A DNA stretch of 64,000 nt from Azospirillum brasilense (GCF_007827815.1 NZ_VITH01000008.1:1-64000), one strand, 5' to 3'; positions 42,505 to 53,034 are shown, numbered from the stretch's first letter. The notes: generated by a model from the letters alone, not told the origin. Translations and numbers: made by a program.

Positions 42505-43449
42505 TCAATCAACCACGATTTTGGCGTCGGTAAGGCCGGCTTGGAGGATCTGGCTCAAAACGGCGTCGGCGGACTCCACGCTGGCCAGCGGCCCCACCCG
42601 CACCCGCTGCAGACGCTGCCGTCCGGCGACCGTCTGGGTGACCTGCGCCTGCTGGCCGAGCGAGGCCAGACGGGCGCGCACGCGGGTGACGTTGTCCGGA
42701 CTGCCGAAGGCGCCGACCTGCACGTAGATCTGCTCGTAGGGCTTCACCGGCAGCTCGGCGACCACCGGGGCCGGAACGAAGCGGCCGTCCACCATATCGC
42801 CGGCCACCGTCGTGGGTGGCGGCACCGGCGCGCGGGTGACCGCGGCGGGAGTGGCTCGGGCGGCGCCGTTGACCTCCACCGCGCTGCGCGGGGCGGCCTT
42901 CGGCGGTGGGCCGTCCAGTTCCGCCAGCATCGGGGCCGGCGTGCCTTGGCGGGCCGCTGCGGCGACCGCGCGGCTCTCCTCCGCCAGAATCTGCACGCGC
43001 ACCTTGGCCGTGCCGGTGCCTTCGAACCCAAGCAATTGCGCGCCGCGCCGCGACATGTCGATGATTCGCCCGTTGGCGTAGGGGCCGCGGTCGTTGATGC
43101 GAACAACCAGCGACCGGCCGTTGTCGAGATTGGTGACGCGCACGAGGCTTGGCATGGGCAAGGTCTTGTGCGCGGCCGTCAGCTCATTTTGGTCGTAAAC
43201 CTCGCCGTTGGCGGTGACCTTTTGGTGGAATCCCGGACCATACCAGGAGGCTATCCCGGTCTCGCTGTAGGAGTAATCCTCGGCGGGATAATACCAGACG
43301 CCATTGACCTGATAGGGCTTGCCGACCTTGTAGACGCCGCTGCGCGGCAGTCCGGACGAGGATGGCGCGGGCGGCGCGGACGCACAGGCGGCGAGCGTCA
43401 GCGCTCCTGCGAGCACGACTGCCCCCCTCAGCATATGCGCGCGTCGCAT
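42505..43449 (-). CDS. rlpA: RlpA lipoprotein, septal-ring lytic transglycosylase
   Basis: 314 residues. Lipobox LAAC at about residues 18-21. Double-psi beta-barrel domain: GIASWYGPGFHQKVTANGEVYDQNELTAAHKTLPMPSLVRVTNL, then VVRINDRGPYANGRIIDMSRRGAQLLG. A Pro/Ala-rich linker leads to a C-terminal SPOR domain (YVQVGAFGSPDNVTRVRARLASLG) that binds denuded septal peptidoglycan. Cleaves glycan strands during cell separation. Upstream of dacA in the same direction. Confidence 0.95.
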   Translation of the reverse strand: MRRAHMLRGAVVLAGALTLAACASAPPAPSSSGLPRSGVYKVGKPYQVNGVWYYPAEDYSYSETGIASWYGPGFHQKVTANGEVYDQNELTAAHKTLPMPSLVRVTNLDNGRSLVVRINDRGPYANGRIIDMSRRGAQLLGFEGTGTAKVRVQILAEESRAVAAAARQGTPAPMLAELDGPPPKAAPRSAVEVNGAARATPAAVTRAPVPPPTTVAGDMVDGRFVPAPVVAELPVKPYEQIYVQVGAFGSPDNVTRVRARLASLGQQAQVTQTVAGRQRLQRVRVGPLASVESADAVLSQILQAGLTDAKIVVD

Positions 43450-43521
43450 GGTCCCACCCCGCTAAATCTGGTGGCGCCACTCTAGCCGAGTTACCTCGCC
43501 GCGCCAACCGCGCAACACCCC

Positions 43522-44355
43522 TCAGGAGCCCGCCTGTGCTGCAGTGCGGTCATGGGCGGGCCCCGGAAACAGCGCATCGGTCCGCCCCATCAGGCGGTAG
43601 GCGACGAGGCCGATCCATTCGCGGATCGGGTCCTGGAGCGCGTCGATCTGCTTGTCGAACTCGAAGCGGACGAAGGGCCGTCCACCGAAGCGCGTGCGGT
43701 AATCGACCGGATAGGGAATCACCTCCCAGCCAACCTGCCGGAAAATGCCGACCGACCGCGGCATGTGCATGGCCGAGGTCACGAGGACCCAGGTCTCCCC
43801 CGGCTTCGGCTTGACGAGCCGCTGGCTGTACAGGGCGTTTTCCCAGGTGTTCCGGGACTCGTTCTCGTAGGTCACGCTGTCCGGGTCGATTCCGACCTGC
43901 CGAAGCGCGCCGCGGACCGCGAGGTCCTCGCGCAGGTCCAGGGCGTCCTGCCCGGCCAGCCGTCCCGAGCCGCCGGTGAACACCGCGTGCGCCTGCGGAT
44001 AGCGGCGGATCAGTTCGGCGAAACCCAGGATACGCTCCGCCGCGTCATTGACGGACGGCTCGCCGCGGTCGCGGGTGATCGGCGGGTTCACCGCCCCGCC
44101 CAGCATGATGATGCCGTCCACCCGCTCCGGCAGGTCGGGTCGGGGAAAGCGCTCCTCCAGCGGCAGCGCGACCCAGGAGGCGATCGGCGTGACCATGACG
44201 ACGACGAAGCCGACGGTGACCGCCACGACCAGCCGCCGCCCCCAATGGGCCAGACGGCGGGTGAACAGCAGCGCCGTCCCGGCGGTGAGGATCAGCACGA
44301 GCAGATTGCCCGGCGAGACCAGGAGCCACAGCAGCTTCGACAGCACGAAGGACAA
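43522..44355 (-). CDS. YdcF/ElyC-family membrane protein (DUF218)
   Basis: 277 residues. Two N-terminal membrane helices (LLVSPGNLLVLILTAGTALLF and LVVAVTVGFVVVMVTPIASWVAL) precede a DUF218 domain: GIIMLGGAV, VFTGGSGRL, YENESRNTWENALYS and LVTSAMHMPRSVGIF. ElyC/SanA relatives affect envelope integrity and lipid-carrier metabolism, but the reaction is not settled. It sits first in the rlpA-dacA direction, 72 bases from rlpA. Confidence 0.87.
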   Translation of the reverse strand: MSFVLSKLLWLLVSPGNLLVLILTAGTALLFTRRLAHWGRRLVVAVTVGFVVVMVTPIASWVALPLEERFPRPDLPERVDGIIMLGGAVNPPITRDRGEPSVNDAAERILGFAELIRRYPQAHAVFTGGSGRLAGQDALDLREDLAVRGALRQVGIDPDSVTYENESRNTWENALYSQRLVKPKPGETWVLVTSAMHMPRSVGIFRQVGWEVIPYPVDYRTRFGGRPFVRFEFDKQIDALQDPIREWIGLVAYRLMGRTDALFPGPAHDRTAAQAGS

Positions 44356-44515
44356 CAGCCGACCTCCCCTTTCGATTTCCAGCGGTTTCTAGATACGGGC
44401 GTTCACCATGAATGCCCAGGGGGCGACGGCACGGTAACGAATCCGCCATCAATCCGTAACAGCGGCGTCTTCGGCGGCGCGTAAGGTCCGCGGCGCAACC
44501 AAGGATTTACCGCAT

Positions 44516-46474
44516 ATGCTGTCGAACATTTCCATCGGCACGCGAATCGCGCTGCTGGTCGCCGCGTCCGTGGTCACCTTGGGCCTGCTGGGCGGGACGG
44601 TCACCGTCGGCGCCCAGCGCATGTTCGAGGCGACCGCCGAACTGGACCAGTTCCGCGACGCCTACGAGCACACCGCCGCCATCGAGCGCCGGGCCAGCCG
44701 TCTGCGCTTCCAGGCGTTGCGCTTCGTGGCCGACCGTGACGAGACGGCGGCCGAGGCCTTCGCGAAGAACGCCGAGGAAGCCTCGCGCCTGCTGGACGAT
44801 CTCAAGGAACGCGGCGTGGAGCGCCTGCCGCAGGAGGAGCTGGAGCATCTGTCGCAGGGCATCGGCACGCTGAAGGAGCGCTTCTCGTCGGTGGTCGCGC
44901 GGGCAAAGGAACTGGGCCTGTCCGACGACAGCGGCCTGCGCGGCGTCCTGCGCGCCTCGGCCCGCGCCATCGAGGACGAGTTGAAGCAGTGGCCGAACGC
45001 CGACAAGCTGACCGGCCGCATGGAGTCCATGCGGAAGATGGAGAAGGACTTCATCATCTACAGCGACGAATCGCTGCTGTCCGGCCACCGCAAGGCCTTC
45101 AACGAATTCACCTTCTTCCTCGCCGATTCTGGCTTGGACACGGCGACCCAGACCAAGCTGGAGAAGCAGGCCCGCACCTACCGCACCTACCTCGGCCGCT
45201 TCGTGGACGCCACCAAGGCGTTCCGGGCCGAGGTCCAGACCTTCAACGATGCCTTCCAGGCCATGGTGCCGCGCTTCGAAGCCCTGCTGGAGTCGGCCAA
45301 CGCCGGCATGGCCGGGGCGGTGGAGACTCAGAATCGGGTGCGCGGCGAGGTGATCGCCAACGTGCTCCAGGTCGGCTCCGTCCTGCTGGTCGGCTTCGCC
45401 GTCATCAGTCTGCTGGTCGCCCGCAGCATCACCCGGCCGCTGCGCCTGATCGAGGGCGTGATGGAGCGGCTGGCCGGCGGCGACCGGACGGCCACCGTAC
45501 CGGAGACCGGGCGGCGCGACGAGATCGGTGCTATGGCCCGTGCCGTCAGTGTGTTCAAGGAGAATCTTCAGCGCACGCATGAGCTGGAGCAGGAGTCGCG
45601 CCGGGCCGAACGGCGGGCGGAGGAAGAGCGCGAAAACGCACTGCGCGCCATCGCCCACGACTTCGATTCGGCCTTCGGAAGGGTGCTCCACACGGTCAGC
45701 CACGCCGCCGACCAGATCCGCAACGGCGCGCACATCCTGCGCGACACCGCAGAGAAGATGAAGGAGCAGGCCCTCGACACGTCGGAGAAGGCGGAGCAGA
45801 CCTCCGAGGTGGTCGGCATCGTCAACAACGTGTCGCGCACCCTCTCAGCCTCCATCGGCGAGATCGGCGGGCGGGTGACCACGTCCAGCACGGCGATCCG
45901 CCGCGCCGTGGATCACGCCCGGCAGAGCGACTCGGCGGTGGCGGCGCTGGCCGACAGCTCGCAGCGGATCGGAGAGATCGTCCGGCTGATCAACGACATC
46001 GCCGGGCAGACGAACCTGCTGGCCCTGAACGCCACCATCGAAGCCGCCCGCGCCGGAGAGGCCGGCAAGGGCTTCGCCGTCGTCGCGTCGGAGGTCAAGG
46101 TGCTGGCCAACCAGACCGCCAAGGCGACCGAAGACATCGCCGGTCAGGTCGGCGCGATCCAGGAGGCCACCGGTTCCGTCGTCGAGGCGATCCGGGCCAT
46201 TCGGACCACCGTGGAGGAGGTCGCCCACCTGTCGGAGGACGTGTCCGCCGCCGTGCGCGACCAGCTCGAACAGACCGAGGAGATCGTCGGCGCCGTGGGC
46301 CGGGCCAACGACAACACCCATGAGGTGACCGAGAGCGTCAGCACCATGGCGATCACCGCCGCGGAGACCGGCAAGTCGGCCATCGAGATGATCTACTCCG
46401 CCGCCCAGCTGGCGGACGAACTCCGGCAGCTCGAAGCCGACGCCGACCGCTTCGTCTCCTCCATCAAGATTTGA
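44516..46474 (+). CDS. Methyl-accepting chemotaxis protein with HBM-type sensor
   Basis: 652-residue transmembrane chemoreceptor. First helix [23 protein letters not shown], then a 250-residue helical periplasmic domain (helical bimodular, HBM-like), a second helix [20 protein letters not shown] at about 290-310, a HAMP domain ([22 protein letters not shown]) and the MCP signalling domain with tip [42 protein letters not shown] receptors bind organic acids or similar ligands; this ligand is unknown. ATG 44516; terminator follows at 46510. Confidence 0.92.
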   Translation: MLSNISIGTRIALLVAASVVTLGLLGGTVTVGAQRMFEATAELDQFRDAYEHTAAIERRASRLRFQALRFVADRDETAAEAFAKNAEEASRLLDDLKERGVERLPQEELEHLSQGIGTLKERFSSVVARAKELGLSDDSGLRGVLRASARAIEDELKQWPNADKLTGRMESMRKMEKDFIIYSDESLLSGHRKAFNEFTFFLADSGLDTATQTKLEKQARTYRTYLGRFVDATKAFRAEVQTFNDAFQAMVPRFEALLESANAGMAGAVETQNRVRGEVIANVLQVGSVLLVGFAVISLLVARSITRPLRLIEGVMERLAGGDRTATVPETGRRDEIGAMARAVSVFKENLQRTHELEQESRRAERRAEEERENALRAIAHDFDSAFGRVLHTVSHAADQIRNGAHILRDTAEKMKEQALDTSEKAEQTSEVVGIVNNVSRTLSASIGEIGGRVTTSSTAIRRAVDHARQSDSAVAALADSSQRIGEIVRLINDIAGQTNLLALNATIEAARAGEAGKGFAVVASEVKVLANQTAKATEDIAGQVGAIQEATGSVVEAIRAIRTTVEEVAHLSEDVSAAVRDQLEQTEEIVGAVGRANDNTHEVTESVSTMAITAAETGKSAIEMIYSAAQLADELRQLEADADRFVSSIKI

Positions 46475-46509
46475 GGCGCCGCGCGGTCCGGCATTCTTCA
46501 GACAAAAGG

Positions 46510-46551
46510 AAAGGGCAGGAGCCGAAGCCCCTGCCCTTTCTCGCTTTTTTG
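46510..46551. terminator. Bidirectional terminator between the chemoreceptor gene and valS
   Basis: AAAGGGCAGG (46510-46519) pairs with CCTGCCCTTT (46530-46539). On the + strand TCGCTTTTTT follows; on the minus strand CCTTTTG follows. It can end both converging transcripts. Confidence 0.85.
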
Positions 46552-46567
46552 GTCCAGATGACTGGCC

Positions 46568-49219
46568 TTACGCGGCCAGCATCTCCAGCGCCTTCTGCAG
46601 CTTGTCGCGGGCCTGTTCCGCGGTGTCGCGGCGGTCGCGCTGCTCCTCGATCACCTCTTCCGGCGCCTTGGCGACGAACTGTTCGTTCGACAGCTTGGCG
46701 TCGATCTTTTTGATCTCGCCGGACAGCTTTTCGATCTCCTTGGTCAGGCGCGCCCGCTCCTTGTCGAGATCGACGATGCCTTCCAGCGGCAGGATCAGCG
46801 TGGCCTCGTCCAGCACGGCCTGGACGGCGCTCTTCGGCACCGGGCCGGACAGCGGCTCGACGCTGGACAGACGGCCCATGCGCAGGATCAGGTCGCGGTG
46901 CGTGTCCAGCCGCTTCAGGCTCTCCGGACCGGCGTCCTTCAGCTTCAGCTCGATCTGCGCCGCGGGCGGCACGTTCATCTCCGACCGCATGGAGCGGACC
47001 GAGGAGATCGCCCGCACCACCCAATCCATCTCATCGCGGGCGGCGGGGTCGATCAGCTCCGCGCCATGCTCCGGCCAGCGGGCGGAGATCAGGCGGTTCG
47101 CCCGGTCGGTGGAGAGCTGCTCCCACAGCTCTTCCGTGATGAAGGGCATCAGCGGGTGGAGCATGTGCAGGATCTCGTCCAGCACCCAGGCGGTGGTCGC
47201 CCGCGTCTCGGCGATGGCCGTCTCGTCGGAGCCGTTCAGGATCGGCTTGGTGAACTCCAGGTACCAGTCGCAGAAGGTGCCCCAGGTGAAGGCGTAGGCG
47301 GTGTTGGCGGCCTCGTTGAACTTGTAGGCCTCGATGGACTCGCCGACCTTCTTCGCCGCCTCCGCCAGGGCGCCGACGATCCAGCGGTTGACCGTCTGGG
47401 TCAGCCCGACCGGCTTGAAGCCGGGGACCGGGGCCACCCCGTTCATCTGGGTGTAACGCGCGGCGTTCCACAGCTTCGTCGCGAAGTTGCGGTAGCCCTC
47501 GACGCGGCTGACCGCCAGCTTGATGTCGCGGCCCTGGGCGGCCATGGCCGTCAGGGTGAAGCGCAGGGCGTCGGTGCCGTACTGGTCGATCAGCTCCAGC
47601 GGGTCGATGACGTTGCCCTTGGACTTCGACATCTTCTGGCCCTTCTCGTCGCGGACCAGGGCGTGGATGTAAACCGTCCGGAAAGGCACGTCCTTCATGA
47701 AGTGCAGGCCCATCATCATCATCCGGGCAACCCAGAAGAAGATGATGTCGAAGCCCGTCACCAGCACGTCGGTCGGGTAATAGCGCGCCAGCTCCGGAGT
47801 CTCGTCCGGCCAGCCCAGCGTGGAGAAGGGCCACAGGGCCGACGAGAACCAAGTGTCCAGAACGTCCTGGTCGCGGGTCAGCGCCACGTCCTCGCCGTAA
47901 TGGGCCTTGGCCGCGGCGATGGCCGCCGCCTCGGTCTCCTCGACGAAGAAATGGCCGTCCGGGCCGTACCAGGCGGGAATCTGATGGCCCCACCAGATCT
48001 GGCGGCTGATGCACCAGGGCTGGATGTTGCGCATCCATTCGAAATAGGTGTTCTCCCACTGCTTGGGAACGAACACGGTCTTGCCGGTCTCCACCGCCTC
48101 GATGGCCGGCTTGGCGAGCGTGGCGGCGTCGACGTACCACTGGTCGGTCAGCCAGGGCTCGATGGCGACGCCGGAACGGTCGCCGTGCGGCACCATGTGG
48201 GTGTGCGGCTCGATCTTCTCCAGCAGGCCCAGCGTCTCCAGCTCGGCCACGACCTTCTTGCGCGCCTCGTAGCGGTCGAGCCCGCGGTAGGCCTCGGGAA
48301 CCTCGTCGCCGGTGATGCGGGCGTCGCGGTCCATGATGTTGATGGCCGCGAGGTTGTTGCGCCGCCCGACCTCGAAGTCGTTGAAGTCGTGCGCCGGGGT
48401 GATCTTCACGGCACCCGAGCCGGTTTCCGGATCGGCGTACTCGTCGCCGACGATGGGGATCCGGCGGCCGACCAGCGGCAGGACGACGTTCTTGCCGATC
48501 AAGTCCTTGTAGCGCTCGTCTTCCGGATGCACGGCGACGCCGGTGTCGCCGAGCATCGTCTCGGGGCGCGTGGTGGCGACCACGATGAAGCGGTCCGCCT
48601 CGCCTTCGATCGGGTAGCGGAAGTGCCAGAGGTTGCCCTTGATCTCCTTCTGCTCGACCTCGAGGTCGGAGATGGCGGTGTGCAGCTTGGGGTCCCAGTT
48701 GACCAGCCGCTTGTCCTTGTAGATCAGCCCCTGCTTGTGCAACTCCACGAACACCTTGCGGACGGCGCGGCTCAGCCCCTCGTCCATGGTGAAGCGCTCG
48801 CGCGGCCAGTCGGGCGAGGCGCCCAGCCGGCGCAGCTGGCGGGTGATGGTGCCGCCCGATTCGGCCTTCCACTCCCACACCTTGTCGATGAAGGCGTCGC
48901 GGCCGAAATCGTGGCGCGTCTTGCCTTCCTTGGCGAGGTTGCGCTCCACGACCATCTGCGTCGCGATGCCGGCGTGGTCGGTGCCCGGCTGCCACAGCGC
49001 GTCGCGCCCGCGCATCCGGTTGTAGCGGGTCAGAACGTCCTGGAGCGTGAAGGTCAGCGCGTGGCCCATGTGCAGGCTGCCGGTCACGTTCGGCGGCGGC
49101 ATCATGATGGTGTAGGGCTTGCCGTTCGACTCGGTCTTCGCCGCGAAGGCGCCCGTCTCTTCCCACAGCCGGTAGTGCTTTTCCTCGACCTCGGCGGGCC
49201 GGTACGTCTTTTCCAACAT
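46568..49219 (-). CDS. valS: Valine-tRNA ligase
   Basis: 883-residue class I synthetase. HIGH motif [13 protein letters not shown] near residue 42, KMSKS motif [11 protein letters not shown] near 530, CP1 editing domain in between ([25 protein letters not shown]), anticodon-binding domain and the C-terminal coiled coil ([25 protein letters not shown]) typical of ValRS. GTG 49222 immediately before ATG 49219 could also initiate. It follows popZ on the same strand. Confidence 0.97.
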   Translation of the reverse strand: MLEKTYRPAEVEEKHYRLWEETGAFAAKTESNGKPYTIMMPPPNVTGSLHMGHALTFTLQDVLTRYNRMRGRDALWQPGTDHAGIATQMVVERNLAKEGKTRHDFGRDAFIDKVWEWKAESGGTITRQLRRLGASPDWPRERFTMDEGLSRAVRKVFVELHKQGLIYKDKRLVNWDPKLHTAISDLEVEQKEIKGNLWHFRYPIEGEADRFIVVATTRPETMLGDTGVAVHPEDERYKDLIGKNVVLPLVGRRIPIVGDEYADPETGSGAVKITPAHDFNDFEVGRRNNLAAINIMDRDARITGDEVPEAYRGLDRYEARKKVVAELETLGLLEKIEPHTHMVPHGDRSGVAIEPWLTDQWYVDAATLAKPAIEAVETGKTVFVPKQWENTYFEWMRNIQPWCISRQIWWGHQIPAWYGPDGHFFVEETEAAAIAAAKAHYGEDVALTRDQDVLDTWFSSALWPFSTLGWPDETPELARYYPTDVLVTGFDIIFFWVARMMMMGLHFMKDVPFRTVYIHALVRDEKGQKMSKSKGNVIDPLELIDQYGTDALRFTLTAMAAQGRDIKLAVSRVEGYRNFATKLWNAARYTQMNGVAPVPGFKPVGLTQTVNRWIVGALAEAAKKVGESIEAYKFNEAANTAYAFTWGTFCDWYLEFTKPILNGSDETAIAETRATTAWVLDEILHMLHPLMPFITEELWEQLSTDRANRLISARWPEHGAELIDPAARDEMDWVVRAISSVRSMRSEMNVPPAAQIELKLKDAGPESLKRLDTHRDLILRMGRLSSVEPLSGPVPKSAVQAVLDEATLILPLEGIVDLDKERARLTKEIEKLSGEIKKIDAKLSNEQFVAKAPEEVIEEQRDRRDTAEQARDKLQKALEMLAA

Positions 49220-49288
49220 CACCAGGAACTTTCGCTTACGAATTCAAACGGAATGCGTGGCCGGAATGCGTGGCGGGCGTGACGCCGC

Positions 49289-49969
49289 TCAGAATTTCTG
49301 GGACCGCCGGATCATCCGGTCGATTTCCTGCTGCACCAGCCGTTCGACGATGGTCGGCAGGTTCTCGTCCAGCCACTCCTTCAGCAACGGCTTCAACAGC
49401 TCGCGGACGACCTCCTCCACGGTGCGCACGCCGACGGGCATCGGGCCGATCGACAGGTCATCGCCGAGCTGGCGCGCCAGATGCGTGAAATGATGGGACG
49501 ATTCCTCGGCGACCCGGCGGGAGATCAGCCCGTTGTCGAGGTCCGACTGACGGATGCGCGGCCGCGGCGGGGGCGGCTCGTCGTCGTCGAAATCGTCGAA
49601 GGCCGGCGCCGGACGCTTCACCGCCGGACGCGGCGGCGGTGGCGGCGGTTCGGGGTCGGGGTCGTGGAAGACCGGCTCCGGGTCGGCCATGCCGCCGAAG
49701 GCCGGTTCGTCGCGCCACGGGTCGGGCTCGTCGGGTTCGTTCCGCCCGTCGTCCTGCAGCATCTGGGTGAGTTCCAGAACGTCGTCGTCATCCTCCTCCA
49801 TGGGAGGCGGCGGCGGAGGGGGCGGTGGCGGCGGAGGAGGTGGTGGTGGGGGCGGTGGCGGAGGGGGCGCCGCTTCCGCCTTCGCGGGTTCGCCATCCTC
49901 CGAGATGATGCGGCGGATGGAGGCGAGGATCTCCTCCATCGACGGTTCTTGCTGGCCTTTATCGCTCAT
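49289..49969 (-). CDS. popZ: Polar organising protein PopZ (DUF2497)
   Basis: 226 residues. N-terminal client-binding helix EPSMEEILASIRRIISED is the PopZ signature; the middle is an acidic Pro-rich disordered region, and the C-terminus (TVEEVVRELLKPLLKEWLDENLPTIVERLVQQEIDRMIRRS) is the helical oligomerisation domain. PopZ forms a polar matrix anchoring chromosome origins through ParB in alphaproteobacteria. Here the disordered region carries 22 consecutive prolines (DNA 49802-49867) followed by an acidic MEEDDDD patch. The popZ-valS order is conserved in the class. Confidence 0.93.
   Translation of the reverse strand: MSDKGQQEPSMEEILASIRRIISEDGEPAKAEAAPPPPPPPPPPPPPPPPPPPPPPMEEDDDDVLELTQMLQDDGRNEPDEPDPWRDEPAFGGMADPEPVFHDPDPEPPPPPPRPAVKRPAPAFDDFDDDEPPPPRPRIRQSDLDNGLISRRVAEESSHHFTHLARQLGDDLSIGPMPVGVRTVEEVVRELLKPLLKEWLDENLPTIVERLVQQEIDRMIRRSQKF
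49802..49867 (-). repeat. Polyproline codon tract in popZ
   Basis: Twenty-two proline codons in a row (CCC, CCG, CCT and CCA mixed), so it is not a simple slippage repeat of one codon. The mixture suggests selection for polyproline at protein level. Confidence 0.85.
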
Positions 49970-50035
49970 CGTGGCAAACCCGGAGACGTCATCCTGACGC
50001 GGACACTAGGGCAGGACTGGGTAAAAAGCCACCAG

Positions 50036-50066
50036 ACAAAAACGGCCCGCCGAAGCGGGCCGTTTC
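50036..50066 (-). terminator. Rho-independent terminator of the pcm-rhodanese-tolC transcript
   Basis: AACGGCCCGC (50041-50050) and GCGGGCCGTT (50055-50064) form a 10-bp stem with a TTCG tetraloop on the minus strand, followed by TTTTTGT. Confidence 0.85.
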
Positions 50067-50110
50067 GATCATCCGGGAACGATCACCCAGGATGGGGCAT
50101 TCAAGTGTGA

Positions 50111-51502
50111 TCACTCGGGAACGCCGGTGCCGATCCACTTGTTGCGCACCTGCTTGTAGTGCGTGTCGGCGTCGTAATACTGGACCGGCAGGTTGAGCTG
50201 CCGCGCCGTCAACTGGCCGATGGCGCCGAGAACCGTGAAGGCCTGGACCATCTCGGTCCGCTGGGCGCGGACGAGGTTGACGCGGGCGTTCAGCAGTTCC
50301 TGCTCCTGGTTCAGCACGTCAAGCACGGTGCGCGAACCGACCTGGGCCTCCTGCCGCACGCCTTCCAGCGCGATCTCGGCGGCCCGGATCTGGGAGTTGT
50401 AGGACTCGATGCTCGCCCGGGCGGCCTGCAGCCCCTGCCACGCGCTGATCGCCGCCTCCACCGCTTGGCGGCGGGTGTCGTCGATCTGCAGGCGGGCCTG
50501 ATTCGCCGTGTGCTTCGCCTCGCGGGTCAGCGCTTCCGGCAGGCCGGCCTGATAGAGCGGGATGGTGATCTGCGCGGTCAGCTGGGCGCCGTCCTGGCGC
50601 TTGATGTCGATGCCCGACGAACGGCCCGCATCGATGGTGCGGGTCGCCTGGGCCGACAGGTTGGCCGACGGGAGCAGGCGGCCAAACTGCTGGTCCACCG
50701 CCTCGCGCTGCGCCGCCTCGGTGTAGGTGGCCGACAGCACCGACGGGTTGTTGGAGCGGGCCATCTCGACGACCTCGTCCAGCGTCCCCGGCAGCTTGAA
50801 CTTCGGCTTGGGCGCCTTCAGCTTGCCGGGCATCGAGCCGACGACGCGCTCGTAGGTCGCGCGCGACGCCTGGAGCGTGCCATCGGCGGAGATGCGGGCG
50901 GCGATGGAGGCGGCCAGACGCGATTCGGACTGGCTGACGTCCGTGCGGGTGTATTCGCCGACGCGGAAGCGGTCGCGGGCGGCGTCGAGCTGACGGCGCA
51001 GGACCTGCTCGTTGTTCGCCTGAAGCTCCAGCACCGCCTGGTTCTGGACGACGTCCAGATAGGCCGCCGCGGCGTTCAGCAGGATCTGCTGCTCGTTGGC
51101 GAGCACGGTGGCGCGCTGCGCCTCGACGGTGCGCTCGGCGCGGCGGACGGCCGGACCTACCGTGGCGTCGTAGAGCGGCTGGGTGGCGGAGACGCCGACG
51201 CTCTTGGCGTTGTTCTCGGAACCGGTTTCGCCGCCCTGAAAGGTGCTGTCGGTGGCGTTGCGGGTGATCCCCGCGGTCGCCCGCACCGTCGGCCGGTAGC
51301 CGGACAGGGCCTGCGGGACGCCTTCGTCCACGGCACGCTGGCGGGCGCGCTGGGCGGCGAGCGCCGGATTGTTGGAATAGGCCTGCGCTAGCGCGTCTTC
51401 GAGGGATTGGGCCGACGCGGTGTCGATGCCCCCGACGAAGGCAACCCCCAGCGTGAGGGCGGTCGCCATCAAATGGCGCGCGAAACGGCTTCGCACAGTC
51501 AT
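50111..51502 (-). CDS. tolC: TolC-family outer-membrane efflux protein
   Basis: 463 residues with signal peptide (HLMATALTLGVAFVGGIDTASAQ). The mature protein starts SLEDALAQAYSNNPALAAQRA and contains the paired TolC repeats, for example AAAAYLDVVQNQAVLELQANNEQVLRRQLDAARDRFRVGEYTRTDVSQSESRLAAS, with the QEAQVGSRTVLDVLNQEQELLNARVNLV motif in the second half. It forms the trimeric export duct for type I secretion and RND pumps. ATG 51502 is 2 bases after the rhodanese stop. Related to the RsaF-type TolC of alphaproteobacteria. Confidence 0.94.
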   Translation of the reverse strand: MTVRSRFARHLMATALTLGVAFVGGIDTASAQSLEDALAQAYSNNPALAAQRARQRAVDEGVPQALSGYRPTVRATAGITRNATDSTFQGGETGSENNAKSVGVSATQPLYDATVGPAVRRAERTVEAQRATVLANEQQILLNAAAAYLDVVQNQAVLELQANNEQVLRRQLDAARDRFRVGEYTRTDVSQSESRLAASIAARISADGTLQASRATYERVVGSMPGKLKAPKPKFKLPGTLDEVVEMARSNNPSVLSATYTEAAQREAVDQQFGRLLPSANLSAQATRTIDAGRSSGIDIKRQDGAQLTAQITIPLYQAGLPEALTREAKHTANQARLQIDDTRRQAVEAAISAWQGLQAARASIESYNSQIRAAEIALEGVRQEAQVGSRTVLDVLNQEQELLNARVNLVRAQRTEMVQAFTVLGAIGQLTARQLNLPVQYYDADTHYKQVRNKWIGTGVPE

Positions 51503-51504
51503 GT

Positions 51505-51831
51505 TCAATAGACCTTCATGTTCGGGTCGATTCGGCGCGCCCAGGCATCCACCCCGCCATTCAGATTGGTGGCGCGGGAAAACCCCTGGGAACGCAACCA
51601 CATGGTCACCTGCGCGCTGCGTCCACCGTGATGGCAGACGACCACGATGTCGCGGTCCCGCGGCAACTCCCCGACGCGGGCGGGCAGCGCCCCCATCGGA
51701 ATGTGGAGACTGTCGGGAAGGGCGCAGATGGCCACCTCCCCCGGTTCCCGTACGTCAAGCACCAGCGGATCGCCGCCGGAGGTCCGGATGCGGTCGAGGT
51801 CTTCGACTTCCATGTCAAACGGCGCCGGCAT
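51505..51831 (-). CDS. Single-domain rhodanese (GlpE-like)
   Basis: 108-residue thiosulfate sulfurtransferase-like protein. PLVLDVREPGEVAICALPDSLHIPMG and the active-site loop VVVCHHGGRSAQ with Cys about residue 66 are typical; LRSQGFSRATNLNGGVDAWAR is the C-terminal signature. The first 33 residues of a longer frame (to 51930) are Pro/Ser-rich and are not needed; ATG 51831 has AAGG upstream. Lies between pcm and tolC in one transcript. Confidence 0.88.
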   Translation of the reverse strand: MPAPFDMEVEDLDRIRTSGGDPLVLDVREPGEVAICALPDSLHIPMGALPARVGELPRDRDIVVVCHHGGRSAQVTMWLRSQGFSRATNLNGGVDAWARRIDPNMKVY

Positions 51832-51941
51832 GCCTTGATTCTCCGCTGCGGGCCGCAGGACGGCGGCCGGTGAAAGGCAAGGTGACAGGCTGGGGGTCGG
51901 GTCGACAGGGGCCGAGGCCCCTGGGATCACTCACTCTGGGA

Positions 51942-52598
51942 TCAGAATACGAATTTCGGCTTGGCTTCGAAACCGGGCAGCGGGTGCGTGTGCGCCTCGA
52001 ACAGCGTGCGGGCCGAGGTGACGCCGCCGCTGCGCTGGAAGAGCTTCACCTCGCCAACCCCACGGTCGCCCATGACGGCGCTCACCAGACGCCCGCCCTC
52101 GGCCAGCTGGGCCAGGATGCCGTCCGGCACCTCCGACACCAGGCCTTCGATCACGATCACGTCGTAGGGGGCCTGCTGCGGATAGCCCTCGGCAAGGGGC
52201 GCCATGATGATGACGGCGTTGTCGGCACCGACGGCGGTCAGCGCCTCCGTGGCCTGCCCGGCCAGCTCGGCGTCGGACTCGATGCCGACGACGGTCGCGG
52301 CGAGGCGGGCCAGCACGGCGGTCGAGTAGCCGGAGCCGCTGCCGATGTCGAGCACGACGTCGGTCGCGTCGATGCCCACTTCCTGGAGCATGCGGGCGAA
52401 GACCATCGGCTCCATCAGATAGCGGCCTTTGCCGATGGCGAGATCCTCGTCCACATAGGCAATGCCGCGCGCCGCCTTCGGCACGAACTGTTCACGGGGA
52501 ATGTCGAGCATGGCGTCGACCAGACGCTGGTCGGTCACCTTGTTCGGTCGGATCTGCCCTTCGACCATGTTGAGGCGGGCGGCGGCGTATTCGGACAT
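51942..52598 (-). CDS. pcm: Protein-L-isoaspartate O-methyltransferase
   Basis: 218 residues. Repairs isoaspartyl residues by SAM-dependent methylation. N-terminal ARLNMVEGQIRPNKVTDQRLVDAMLDIPREQFVP is the alphaproteobacterial Pcm start; YLMEPMVFARML precedes the SAM motif VVLDIGSGSGYSTAVLARLA and VVGIESDAELA; APYDVIVIEG follows. It is first in the pcm-rhodanese-tolC operon. Confidence 0.94.
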   Translation of the reverse strand: MSEYAAARLNMVEGQIRPNKVTDQRLVDAMLDIPREQFVPKAARGIAYVDEDLAIGKGRYLMEPMVFARMLQEVGIDATDVVLDIGSGSGYSTAVLARLAATVVGIESDAELAGQATEALTAVGADNAVIIMAPLAEGYPQQAPYDVIVIEGLVSEVPDGILAQLAEGGRLVSAVMGDRGVGEVKLFQRSGGVTSARTLFEAHTHPLPGFEAKPKFVF

Positions 52599-52736
52599 GG
52601 CGGTCGCTTACAATCTGGTGGACGGAGCGCGGCGCCAAGCCGTGGTGCGCGGCCTCGCTGCCTCGTCGCGTATATATCTTCAAAGTCCCACGAACACAAC
52701 GCCGCACCGGTTCGGCGGAAAACGCCACAAAGGCGC

Positions 52737-52765
52737 TTGACCACCCCCGTGAACAGCAGTATACG
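52737..52765 (+). promoter_or_regulatory. Promoter of tRNA-Cys
   Basis: TTGACC (52737-52742), 17-base spacer, TATACG (52760-52765), placed about 50 bases before the tRNA. Confidence 0.7.
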
Positions 52766-52815
52766 TCCGCTCCCACGCCGCGGCGCTCCCGCTAGGGGGT
52801 GCCGGACGCAAGGAT

Positions 52816-52889
52816 GGCGCGGTGGCAGAGTGGTGATGCAGCGGACTGCAAATCCGTGTACGTGGGTTCGATTCCCGCCCGTGCCTCCA
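52816..52889 (+). tRNA. tRNA-Cys (anticodon GCA)
   Basis: Cloverleaf is complete: acceptor GGCGCGG with CCGTGCC, D arm GCAGAGTGGTGATGC, anticodon stem-loop CGGACTGCAAATCCG with GCA, T arm CGGGT-type TGGGTTCGATTCCCG, discriminator T (base 73) and encoded CCA. U73 is the Cys identity base. Confidence 0.95.
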
Positions 52890-53034
52890 TCCTTGATGCG
52901 GCTGAGACATCAGCGAAATCAAAGCGTTCCAAAAGCATCGCGCCCGAACGGCCCGGTGCTTTTTGCGTTTTCGCAGCGTGTGCGGACCGATCCCCTGCCC
53001 CGCCTTGGCGGTCGAATTTTTGCCATCAAAAGAC

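Noticed and set aside
46898-49282. 794-codon plus-strand open frame
   Set aside because: Shadow of valS; composition is Arg/His/Gly-rich and no motif is present.
49554-49997. Plus-strand frame coding a long polyglycine run
   Set aside because: It is the complement of the popZ polyproline tract; PopZ has both conserved ends, this frame has nothing.
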